Positions 18,340 to 26,868 of a stretch of DNA of 64,000 nt are shown here, one piece after another (the first letter of the stretch is position 1; each line of letters opens with the position of its first letter). Origin of the DNA: Sulfurimicrobium sp963779055 (GTDB lineage Bacteria; Pseudomonadota; Gammaproteobacteria; Burkholderiales; Sulfuricellaceae); the NCBI GenBank assembly GCA_963779055.1, contig CAVZWN010000004.1:496001-560000 (forward strand). Reading direction: 5' to 3'. Below the pieces are notes generated by a model that saw only the letters and a program-made list of their open reading frames with translations, was not told where the DNA came from and ran no database searches. A program made the position numbers and the translations under genes.

Positions 18340-18807
18340 TTATTGCGCAGGGTTCACAGGAGGAAAAACAGACGATGACGCAGCCGCACCGGCAGGAATG
18401 GCCGGATTTGCCGGCTGAACCCCAGCCACAGGTTTCTGCTCAGTCTTTTGTTTCCATTTCTGTTTCAGTTCCTGCCTTTTTTCAGGAGGCAACTGCTTGA
18501 ACTGCTGATAGCGCTGACGCGCCTTTTCGCGCTCCTCGTAAGTCAGCCTGTCCCAGTCCTTGAGTTGAACCTGGACCCGTTGCTGCTCAAGCGGTGTCAT
18601 TTTCCGGTAATGTTTGGCCACACCCAGCAGCTTGAAGCGCTTGCGTGCCGACATATCATCCCAGTTTCCGGACACCGGAGAAAGAATCTGTTTCTGTTCC
18701 GGGCTCAGTTCCGACCACCGCGGTGGTCTGGGAGAGTCAGCGGCCAGACTCGTACCAGACGCCAGCAATAGCCAGACCGCTAACGCCGCAACGATTGATC
18801 TAGCCAT
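18340..18807 (-). CDS. DUF3106 secreted protein
   Basis: This 155-residue protein has a signal peptide (MARSIVAALAVWLLLASGTS with cleavage near SLAA-D), so it is periplasmic. The mature part is highly charged and helical: PRPPRWSELSPEQKQIL, then KRFKLLGVAKHYRKMTPLEQ, then YEEREKARQRYQQFKQL, fitting DUF3106. The repeated 'LxPExQ/R' helix pattern recalls small periplasmic stress chaperones of the CpxP/Spy type, but that resemblance is only by eye. A Pro/Ala-rich tail (PANPAIPAGAAASSSVFPPV) follows. It overlaps DUF3619 by 28 bases, placing it firmly in the sigma factor operon. Confidence 0.82.
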   Translation of the reverse strand: MARSIVAALAVWLLLASGTSLAADSPRPPRWSELSPEQKQILSPVSGNWDDMSARKRFKLLGVAKHYRKMTPLEQQRVQVQLKDWDRLTYEEREKARQRYQQFKQLPPEKRQELKQKWKQKTEQKPVAGVQPANPAIPAGAAASSSVFPPVNPAQ

Positions 18808-19166
18808 GAATTGAAGTCAGAATCGAGATAGGCGTGAATCGGCAGATCTCCTGCAAGCAGGGTGGCATCAACGTCATCCGCTTCGTCACTGCTGATTTCC
18901 TGCCAGTTGAATGCAATCAGCAACCCCAGCAGCAAAACCACAAGCAGAATCCAGAAACGCGGAGAGGCGTGCCCATGCCCATGATGATCCGAATGCGTCC
19001 CTCCGTGTCCGGCTATCGCCATGCCAAACACTTGCTGCGGGCTGGAGTGAGCAGCCAATGCCTGCTTGCGTGCCGACTGAAGGCGCTCCAGTACAGGGCG
19101 TTCCAGTTGGCTGGCACCATAATTCAAATGCAGGGTAATTTTTTTTGCTATGTCCCGCTCACTCAT
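18780..19166 (-). CDS. DUF3619 membrane protein, candidate anti-sigma factor
   Basis: This 128-residue protein has one membrane span (FWILLVVLLLGLLIAFNW, about residues 72-89) after a cytoplasmic N-terminal helix (LNYGASQLERPVLERLQSAR) and before a short acidic periplasmic tail (ISSDEADDVDATLLAGDLPI). It belongs to DUF3619, a family of unknown function. The stretch just before the membrane is rich in His and Gly (GHGGTHSDHHGHGHASP), which could bind a metal. Its start overlaps the stop of the sigma factor gene by four bases (ATGA). The topology and coupling are what one expects of an anti-sigma factor; this role is inferred. Confidence 0.8.
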   Translation of the reverse strand: MSERDIAKKITLHLNYGASQLERPVLERLQSARKQALAAHSSPQQVFGMAIAGHGGTHSDHHGHGHASPRFWILLVVLLLGLLIAFNWQEISSDEADDVDATLLAGDLPIHAYLDSDFNSWLDQSLRR

Positions 19167-19729
19167 AGCCTCACTCCTTTATTTTTAAGCGCAACTGCCA
19201 AGGCATGCACTGCCCGTGAACAATGCGTTTTCACACTGCCTTCGGAACAGCCCATTGCCGCCGCCGTTTCGGCCACATCCATATCTTCCCAGTAACGCAT
19301 CACGAATGCTTCGCGTTGACGCGTCGGCAATTTTCCCACAGCATCTTCAATCATCGCGAGTGTTTGCGCCCGGTCCAGCTGCTTCGCCGGATTTTCAAAA
19401 TGCGTGGAGCCACTTTCAACTTCAAGCGTTTCCAGCGGGTCCTGCTCGTCGCCATCCTTATTGAAGGAAAACGACGATAACAGGCTGGTCCACAGCGAAC
19501 GCACCTTGTGGCGGCGGAAATAATCACGAATGGCGTTCTGCAGAATACGCTGGAACAGCATGGGCAACTCATCGGCGGGGCGCGAGCCATATTTTTCCGC
19601 CAGCCTCATCATGGCATCCTGCACGATGTCCAGCGCAGCATGATCGTCATGCACGGCGAAAACCGCCTGTTTGAACGCACGCCGTTCAACCTGGATCAGA
19701 AAATCCGAAAGTTCGCGTTCAGTGGCCAG
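19163..19729 (-). CDS. ECF-like RNA polymerase sigma factor
   Basis: This is a sigma-70 family factor of the ECF type. Region 2 is DHAALDIVQDAMMRLAEKY with LFQRILQNAIRDYFRRHKV; region 4 is LPTRQREAFVMRYWEDMDVA, then ETAAAMGCSEGSVKTHCSRA, a clear helix-turn-helix. The open frame extends to 19849, but the first 40 codons do not look like a sigma factor. The protein probably begins at LATERELSDFLIQVERRAFK, where a CTG at 19729 has AGGA eight bases upstream; a rare start codon would keep the level low. It is divergent from ilvB and heads DUF3619-DUF3106-RDD. Region 2 and region 4 are joined by a charged linker (FNKDGDEQDPLETLEVESG). Confidence 0.85.
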   Translation of the reverse strand: MATERELSDFLIQVERRAFKQAVFAVHDDHAALDIVQDAMMRLAEKYGSRPADELPMLFQRILQNAIRDYFRRHKVRSLWTSLLSSFSFNKDGDEQDPLETLEVESGSTHFENPAKQLDRAQTLAMIEDAVGKLPTRQREAFVMRYWEDMDVAETAAAMGCSEGSVKTHCSRAVHALAVALKNKGVRL

Positions 19730-19830
19730 TGTCTGAATCCTAAATATTGCAATGAAATAATGCCGCGTTTCGCATGATAGCAAAAAGCCGCCATTTTTTG
19801 GCCGCCCCCAACGCCTAAACAATGCCGCAC

Positions 19831-19859
19831 TTGACCAAACACTCCGCAACCATTACTGT
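19831..19859 (+). promoter_or_regulatory. Candidate sigma-70 promoter of the ilv operon
   Basis: TTGACC (19831-19836), a 17-base spacer and TACTGT (19854-19859) lie 40 bases before the ilvB start, in the gap shared with the divergent sigma factor gene. No peptide leader with Ile/Val/Leu codons is evident. Confidence 0.35.
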
Positions 19860-19898
19860 TCTAGGTCTTTTTGTTAGTTTGTCAGACAAGGCATTTCC

Positions 19899-21602
19899 AT
19901 GGAGTTAACGGGCGCAGAAATCACTGTACGCTGCTTGGCGGAAGAGGGTGTCGAATATGTATTCGGCTACCCCGGCGGCGCAGTGCTCAACATCTACGAC
20001 GAAATTTATAAACAGGACAAGTTCAAGCATGTCCTGGTACGTCATGAACAGGCAGCGGTCCACGCTGCTGATGGCTATTCACGCGCCACCGGTCGCACCG
20101 GTGTAGCGCTGGTCACATCCGGGCCGGGTGCGACCAATGCAGTCACTGGTATTGCCACAGCGTATATGGACTCGATTCCGATGGTGGTGATCAGCGGCCA
20201 GGTACCGACGCCCGCCATCGGCATGGACGCTTTCCAGGAAGTGGACACCGTCGGCATCACACGCCCCTGTGTCAAACACAACTTTCTGGTCAAGGATATC
20301 CGTGATCTTGCCAGCACCATCAAGAAAGCCTTCTACATCGCCTCGACCGGCCGCCCCGGACCGGTGCTGGTGGATATTCCCAAGGACGTGACCCAGTTCA
20401 GGACCGAGTTCGAGTACCCCAGGAGCATCAGCCTGCGCTCCTACAATCCGGTCACCAAGGGCCACACTGGGCAGATCAAGCGCGCAGTGCAGATGCTGCT
20501 GAATGCCAAGCGCCCGATGATTTATGCGGGCGGCGGCGTGGTCCTGTCCGATGCGGCCAAGCAGCTGACTGAGCTGGCGCGTCTGCTGGGTTTCCCCTGC
20601 ACCAACACCCTGATGGGCCTGGGCGGCTTTCCTGCATCCGACCCCCTCTCGGTTGGCATGCTCGGCATGCACGGCACCTATGAAGCCAATATGGCTGTGC
20701 AGCACAGCGATGTGCTGGTGGCCATCGGTGCGCGTTTCGATGACCGTGTAATCGGCAGTCCGGAACATTTCTATCAGGAAGAACGTCAGATCATTCACAT
20801 TGATATCGATCCTTCATCTATTTCCAAGCGCGTCAGGGTGGATGTTCCCATTGTCGGCAACGTGCCGGAAGTCCTGACCGAGATGATCAAACTGATCAAG
20901 GCCAGCAAGGAAAAACCGGATCAGGCCGCGCTCAAGACCTGGCTGACGCAGATCGAGCTATGGCGCTCACGCGATTGCCTCAAATATGACCGCAACAGCG
21001 ACATCATCAAGCCCCAGTTCGTGCTGGAAAAACTGCATGAAATCACCAAAGGCGATGCCTTCGTGACTTCCGACGTAGGCCAGCATCAGATGTGGGCAGC
21101 GCAATTCTACAAGTTCGACAAGCCGCGCCGCTGGATCAACTCCGGCGGCCTGGGCACCATGGGCTTCGGCTTGCCCGCCGCCATGGGCGTGCAGCTGGCT
21201 CATCCCGAAGCGATGGTCGCCTGCGTCACCGGCGAGGGCAGCATCCAGATGAATATCCAGGAACTGGCCACCTGCAAGCAGTTCAACATTCCCCTCAAGA
21301 TCATCCTGCTCAACAACCGTTATCTCGGCATGGTGCGGCAGTGGCAGGAATTCTTCTACGGCGAACGCTATGCCGAGTCCTACATGGACACCTTGCCGGA
21401 TTTCGTCAAGCTTGCCGAGGCCTATGGCCATGCCGGGCGCCGTATCGACAATCCAGCCGAAGTGGAAGACGCGCTCAAATGGGCCTTTTCTGCCGAGATG
21501 AAGAATACGCTGGTATTCCTCGACTTCCGTACCGACCAGACCGAGAACGTGTACCCCATGATCCCGGGCGGCAAGGGCCTATCTGAAATGATTCTGGTGT
21601 AA
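19899..21602 (+). CDS. ilvB: Acetolactate synthase, large (catalytic) subunit
   Basis: This enzyme is the first step of Val/Leu/Ile synthesis: a ThDP- and FAD-dependent condensation of pyruvate with pyruvate or 2-oxobutyrate. It has 567 residues. ThDP catalytic Glu is in the N-terminal VRHEQAAVHAADGYSRATG; the central FAD-binding domain has GGGVVLSDAAKQLTEL and IGARFDDRVIG; the C-terminal ThDP motif is VTGEGSIQMNIQELATCKQF then NNRYLGMVRQWQEFFYGERY. It is followed two bases later by ilvN and then by ilvC, an operon arrangement common in betaproteobacteria (often called ilvI there). Confidence 0.97.
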   Translation: MELTGAEITVRCLAEEGVEYVFGYPGGAVLNIYDEIYKQDKFKHVLVRHEQAAVHAADGYSRATGRTGVALVTSGPGATNAVTGIATAYMDSIPMVVISGQVPTPAIGMDAFQEVDTVGITRPCVKHNFLVKDIRDLASTIKKAFYIASTGRPGPVLVDIPKDVTQFRTEFEYPRSISLRSYNPVTKGHTGQIKRAVQMLLNAKRPMIYAGGGVVLSDAAKQLTELARLLGFPCTNTLMGLGGFPASDPLSVGMLGMHGTYEANMAVQHSDVLVAIGARFDDRVIGSPEHFYQEERQIIHIDIDPSSISKRVRVDVPIVGNVPEVLTEMIKLIKASKEKPDQAALKTWLTQIELWRSRDCLKYDRNSDIIKPQFVLEKLHEITKGDAFVTSDVGQHQMWAAQFYKFDKPRRWINSGGLGTMGFGLPAAMGVQLAHPEAMVACVTGEGSIQMNIQELATCKQFNIPLKIILLNNRYLGMVRQWQEFFYGERYAESYMDTLPDFVKLAEAYGHAGRRIDNPAEVEDALKWAFSAEMKNTLVFLDFRTDQTENVYPMIPGGKGLSEMILV

Positions 21603-21604
21603 AT

Positions 21605-22096
21605 ATGCGACACATCATCTCCCTGTTAATGGAAAACGAAGCTGGCGCACTATCCCGTGTGGCGGGCCTGTTCTCAGCACGCGGCTACAATATCGAATCC
21701 CTGACGGTAGCACCGACCGAAGACGCCACCCTGTCGCGCATGACCATCGTCACCCGCGGCTCGGACGAAGTCATCGAACAGATCACCAAGCAACTCAACA
21801 AGCTGATCGATACTGTCAGGGTGGTAGACCTGTCAGACGGCCAGCACATCGAACGCGAACTGATGCTGGTCAAGGTCCGTGCCGAAGGTGAATGGCGCGA
21901 GGAAATGAAGCGTATGGCGGATATTTTCCGTGGCCGCATCATTGATGTCACCGACAAGACCTACACCATCGAAATGACCGGCGCCGGTCACAAGCTGGAC
22001 GCCTTCCTCGAAGCACTGGACAAGAACGCAATACTGGAAACAGTACGCACCGGCGCGTCCGGCATCGGACGCGGCGACAGAATTTTGAAATCGTGA
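21605..22096 (+). CDS. ilvN: Acetolactate synthase, small (regulatory) subunit
   Basis: This is the regulatory subunit (IlvN/IlvH type), which activates the catalytic subunit and carries the valine feedback site. It has 163 residues. The N-terminal ACT domain reads MRHIISLLMENEAGALSRVA, then GLFSARGYNIESLTVAPTED; the second half (LMLVKVRAEGEWREEMKRMA, then DIFRGRIIDVTDKTYTIEMT) is the C-terminal ACT-like domain. It starts two bases after ilvB. A low-complexity repeat region separates it from ilvC. Confidence 0.96.
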   Translation: MRHIISLLMENEAGALSRVAGLFSARGYNIESLTVAPTEDATLSRMTIVTRGSDEVIEQITKQLNKLIDTVRVVDLSDGQHIERELMLVKVRAEGEWREEMKRMADIFRGRIIDVTDKTYTIEMTGAGHKLDAFLEALDKNAILETVRTGASGIGRGDRILKS

Positions 22097-22205
22097 AATG
22101 TGAAGCGTGAAATGTGAAGCGTGAAATGTGCGAGGGTTTTCCTTGCACTTTTCTCAACGAGGCAACGCCGAGTGGCTTCACCTTTCACCTTTCACCATTC
22201 ACACA
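22083..22205. repeat. Low-complexity repeat/inverted repeat upstream of ilvC
   Basis: Just after the ilvN stop a 14-bp unit GTGAAATGTGAAGC is repeated about 2.6 times. About 80 bases later the complementary simple sequence TTCACCTTTCACCTTTCACC appears, ending 15 bases before the ilvC ribosome binding site. The two could pair into a long imperfect hairpin in the intercistronic mRNA. Confidence 0.6.
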
Positions 22206-22223
22206 CCAACTGAAAGGAAAACC

Positions 22224-23240
22224 ATGAAAGTTTATTACGACAAAGACGCCGACCTCTCCCTGATCAAAGGCAAGAAAGTTACGATCGTCGGCTACGGCTC
22301 ACAGGGCCATGCTCACGCCAACAACCTGAAGGATTCCGGTTGCAAGGTCACGATCGGTCTGCGCAAGGGCGGCGCTTCCTGGGACAAGGCCGAGAAAGCC
22401 GGTCACAAGGTGGAAGAAGTGGGCAAGGCCGTCAAGGGCGCCGATGTCGTCATGATCCTGGTGCCGGACGAGCAGCAGCCTAACGCTTACTACGGCGATA
22501 TCGAGCCTAACATCAAAAAAGGCGCAACCCTGGCTTTTGCTCATGGCTTCAACATTCACTACAACCAGATCCTGCCACGCGCGGATCTGGACGTGATCAT
22601 GGTTGCTCCCAAGGGCCCGGGCCATACCGTGCGCTCGGAATACCTCAAGGGTGGCGGCGTGCCTTCCCTGATCGCTGTGTATCAGGACAAGTCCGGCAAA
22701 GCCAAGGACATTGCCCTTTCCTATGCGGCAGCCAATGGCGGCACCAAGGGCGGCGTGATCGAAACCAACTTCCGTGAAGAAACCGAAACCGACCTGTTCG
22801 GCGAGCAAGCCGTGCTGTGCGGCGGCGCGGTGGAACTGGTGAAGGCCGGTTTCGAAACCCTGACCGAAGCCGGTTATGCGCCGGAAATGGCTTACTTCGA
22901 ATGCCTGCACGAGCTCAAGCTGATCGTGGACCTGATGTACGAAGGCGGCATTGCCAACATGAACTATTCCATTTCCAACAATGCGGAATACGGCGAATAT
23001 GTGACCGGCCAGCGTGTCATTGCCGACCAGGCCCGTGCTGCCATGAAGGAATGCCTGACCAACATCCAGAACGGCGAATACGCCAAGCGTTTCATCCTGG
23101 AAGGCAAGACCAACTATCCGGAAATGACCGCTCGCCGCCGCCTGAACGCAGAGCATCCGATCGAAATCGTGGGTGCGCAACTGCGTTCCATGATGCCGTG
23201 GATCGCCAAGAACAAGCTGGTTGACCAGTCGAAGAACTAG
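22224..23240 (+). CDS. ilvC: Ketol-acid reductoisomerase
   Basis: IlvC is the second step of branched-chain amino acid synthesis: NADPH- and Mg-dependent isomerisation and reduction of acetolactate. The start is the ATG at 22224 after GAAAGGAAA. It is 338 residues, the short class I form. The Rossmann motif is VTIVGYGSQGHAHANNLKDS, with the NADPH loop RKGGASWDKAEKAG. The C-terminal metal-binding domain has DLFGEQAVLCGGAVELVKAG and AYFECLHELKLIVDLMYEGG (Asp/Glu ligands). It is the third gene of ilvB-ilvN-ilvC, with simple-sequence inverted repeats on both sides. Confidence 0.97.
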   Translation: MKVYYDKDADLSLIKGKKVTIVGYGSQGHAHANNLKDSGCKVTIGLRKGGASWDKAEKAGHKVEEVGKAVKGADVVMILVPDEQQPNAYYGDIEPNIKKGATLAFAHGFNIHYNQILPRADLDVIMVAPKGPGHTVRSEYLKGGGVPSLIAVYQDKSGKAKDIALSYAAANGGTKGGVIETNFREETETDLFGEQAVLCGGAVELVKAGFETLTEAGYAPEMAYFECLHELKLIVDLMYEGGIANMNYSISNNAEYGEYVTGQRVIADQARAAMKECLTNIQNGEYAKRFILEGKTNYPEMTARRRLNAEHPIEIVGAQLRSMMPWIAKNKLVDQSKN

Positions 23241-23315
23241 TGATGGGAAAAGGGTGATGAGTGATGGGAAAAACCCGCCTCACCCATCACCCATCCCTCA
23301 TAACCCATTACCATC
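23241..23315. repeat. Low-complexity inverted repeat downstream of ilvC
   Basis: GTGATGGG and GTGATGAGTGATGGG units follow the ilvC stop, and their complements (CACCCATCACCCATCCCTCA, then AACCCATTACC) follow within 30 bases. The pair can form a hairpin around AAAAACCCGCC. It resembles in style the repeat on the other side of ilvC but uses a different unit. Confidence 0.55.
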
Positions 23316-23987
23316 ATGTGCATCGGCGTAGCCCCTCCCAAATTGAACAATTATCCTCACCCCATTATTGCCCGTGAAGGCTGGCCCTTCCTGGCTGCGG
23401 CTATTATTGCCTCCCTTTTCGTGACGCTCCTCTATGGCTGGCTTCCAGCCCTGCCACTGTGGATCATCACCCTGTTCGTACTGCAATTTTTCCGTGACCC
23501 GGCACGCACCGTGCCGCAGGCACCCAATGCCGTGCTTTCACCTGCAGATGGCCGTATCGTTGCGGTGGAACGCACATACGACCCTTACCTGCAGCGCGAC
23601 GCGCTGAAAATCAGCGTATTCATGAATGTATTCAACGTACACTCCAACCGTAGCCCGGTAGACGGCACAGTGAAAGAAGTGTGGTATCACCCTGGCAAGT
23701 TCTTCAATGCCGACCTTGCCAAGGCATCGCTGGAAAACGAGCGTAACGCGGTATGGATACGAACCAGGAACGGTGCGGACGTCACCTCCGTTCAGGTCGC
23801 CGGCCTGATTGCACGGCGCATCCTGTGTTACGTCGTACCAACTGACGAACTGGCCCGTGGCCAGCGTTACGGTTTCATTCGTTTCGGCTCCAGAGTGGAC
23901 GTTTATCTGCCGCTGACCGCCCAGCCGAAAGTCAGTCTGGGCGACAAGGTGCATGCCACGGAAACCATTCTGGCTGAGCTGGTCTAA
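23316..23987 (+). CDS. psd: Phosphatidylserine decarboxylase (short, archaetidylserine-type)
   Basis: Psd makes phosphatidylethanolamine from phosphatidylserine at the inner membrane. It is a pyruvoyl enzyme that cleaves itself. The 223-residue short form has a membrane-associated N-terminus (WPFLAAAIIASLFVTLLYGW), then FFRDPARTVP, LSPADGRIVAVERTYDP and NVFNVHSNRSPVDG (His/Asp catalytic residues). The self-cleavage site is Gly-Ser in IRFGSRVDVYLP. The ATG at 23316 gives an unusual leading MCIGVAPPK; a TTG at 23343 (LNNYPHPIIAREGW) may be the true start. It precedes pssA, so the substrate and product steps are encoded together. Confidence 0.93.
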   Translation: MCIGVAPPKLNNYPHPIIAREGWPFLAAAIIASLFVTLLYGWLPALPLWIITLFVLQFFRDPARTVPQAPNAVLSPADGRIVAVERTYDPYLQRDALKISVFMNVFNVHSNRSPVDGTVKEVWYHPGKFFNADLAKASLENERNAVWIRTRNGADVTSVQVAGLIARRILCYVVPTDELARGQRYGFIRFGSRVDVYLPLTAQPKVSLGDKVHATETILAELV

Positions 23988-23995
23988 GGTTGCCT

Positions 23996-24775
23996 ATGCA
24001 ACAGCCGGATAAATCCAAAGCCCTGCTCGACCCCAACCAGCGCCGTCGCGGCATTTACCTGCTGCCCAACCTGCTGACCACTGCCGCGCTGTTTGCCGGT
24101 TTCTATTCCATCGTCCAGGCCATGAACGGACGTTACGAAGCCGCAGCGGTCGCCATCTTCATTGCCATGGTGATGGACGGACTGGATGGCCGCGTGGCGC
24201 GCATGACTCGGACCCAGAGCGCTTTTGGCGCTGAATACGACTCCCTCTCCGACATGGTTTCCTTCGGCGTTGCCCCTGCCCTGGTGGTTTATGTCTGGGC
24301 ACTGAAGGACATGGGAAAACTGGGCTGGATCGCCGCTTTCGTCTATTGCGCCTGTGCGGCCCTGCGTCTGGCGCGCTTCAACACCCAGCTCGAAGTGGCT
24401 GACAAGCGCTATTTCCAGGGCCTGCCCAGCCCCGCTGCCGCCGCGCTGATCGCCGGCCTGGTATGGATCATGAACGACTACAGCATCAAGGGTGGCGACA
24501 TCCGCTGGCTGGCCTGGGGTGTCACCCTGTTCGCCGGGCTGACCATGGTGAGCAACATCCGTTACTACAGCGGCAAGGACATCAACCTGCGCCGCAGCGT
24601 TCCATTTACCGTGGTACTGCTGATCGTGCTCGGTTTTATCCTGATCTCGCTTGATCCGGCCCATGTGCTGTTTGGCGCTTTCGTGCTTTATGGCCTGTCC
24701 GGCTACGCTGGCTGGCTATGGCAGCACAGGCGCTCACGCCGGGCCAGGATAGAACCGCCCGCAGAAGAAAAGTAA
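23996..24775 (+). CDS. pssA: CDP-diacylglycerol-serine O-phosphatidyltransferase
   Basis: PssA makes phosphatidylserine from CDP-diacylglycerol and serine; it is an integral membrane protein of the CDP-alcohol phosphotransferase family. It has about 259 residues from the ATG at 23996 (a TTG six bases earlier is possible). The family motif DG-x2-AR-x8-G-x3-D-x3-D is seen in DGLDGRVARMTRTQSAFGAE then YDSLSD. Multiple membrane helices follow (LVVYVWALKDMGKLGWIAAF, SVPFTVVLLIVLGFILISL). It lies eight bases after psd, so the two consecutive phospholipid enzymes form one unit. In related genomes leuA often follows; here an RNA helicase does. Confidence 0.95.
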   Translation: MQQPDKSKALLDPNQRRRGIYLLPNLLTTAALFAGFYSIVQAMNGRYEAAAVAIFIAMVMDGLDGRVARMTRTQSAFGAEYDSLSDMVSFGVAPALVVYVWALKDMGKLGWIAAFVYCACAALRLARFNTQLEVADKRYFQGLPSPAAAALIAGLVWIMNDYSIKGGDIRWLAWGVTLFAGLTMVSNIRYYSGKDINLRRSVPFTVVLLIVLGFILISLDPAHVLFGAFVLYGLSGYAGWLWQHRRSRRARIEPPAEEK

Positions 24776-24911
24776 GCATCAAAAGCGTGCCTGTGGCCAC
24801 CTCAATCCGGTCTGTGCGCCACACGCTCTGTGATTTACATCCTAACCATCTTTTATGCCTGGACCGGTCCCTGAAAAAACCCAGGGCAGGCTGCCCGGAG
24901 CATTTGTAACC

Positions 24912-26308
<1,397 letters not shown>

Positions 26309-26312
<4 letters not shown>

Positions 26313-26866
26313 CCCAGAAAAGCTTCTTTCGAGGCAAGATATTCCAGTTCCTGCGAACTGCTTTCCCGCCCGAGAATGGCGTTGCGATGCGGGAAGCGGC
26401 CAAATTTCCTGATCAGTTCGCGGTGGTGTCTGGCGAAGCGCAGGTTCGCATCCAGTCCAGACCGTTCAAATAGCTGCACAACAAGATCCTGATCAGCCAG
26501 GTTCTCGCTGTGCATCAGCGGCATGTACAGGAAAGCCCGCTGATCAAGGGCAATCTGTTTATCAAACCCCCTGGCAATAGCAAACTGACAGATTTCGACC
26601 GCCTGCTGTTCGGTTGAAAAACTCTTCGCCTCGCCGCGAAACATATTAAGCGGCAACTGATCGAGCACGATCACCAGTGCCAGGCAGCCTTGCGGGCTAT
26701 TTTTCCAGTCGTCGAACTGCCCTTCCGCCGCTTCTGCCCATAGCCGCTCATAGCGGGCGCGAATCTCCGCATCCAGTTCCGGCGTGGCCGAGAACCAGCG
26801 GGAGCGCATGGGTTCCGAGTACCAGAACGCCAGAACATCGCCGGGGCTGAACACAGGCTCAGGCAT
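26309..26866 (-). CDS. DUF924 family protein
   Basis: This 185-residue soluble protein starts at the ATG at 26866 (MPEPVFSPGDVLAFWYSEPM). DUF924 members have a TPR-like all-helical fold and unknown role. Conserved blocks visible are RSRWFSATPELDAEIRARYE, LALVIVLDQLPLNMFRGEAK (the family's D-Q-x-PRN-like motif, here DQLPLNMFRG), YMPLMHSENLADQDL and HHRELIRKFGRFPHRNAILG with the terminal LGRESSSQELEYL. It starts two bases after the addA stop, so it is likely the last gene of the addBA operon. A link to recombination is unproven. Confidence 0.9.
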
Positions 26867-26868
26867 GA

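Noticed and set aside
22083..22223. Riboswitch or peptide attenuator before ilvC
   Set aside because: The region is low-complexity repeat with no leader peptide rich in Ile/Val/Leu codons and no known riboswitch core visible.
24776..24911. Small RNA gene before rhlE
   Set aside because: Only a short GGGCAG/CTGCCC hairpin was seen, with no promoter and no terminator.
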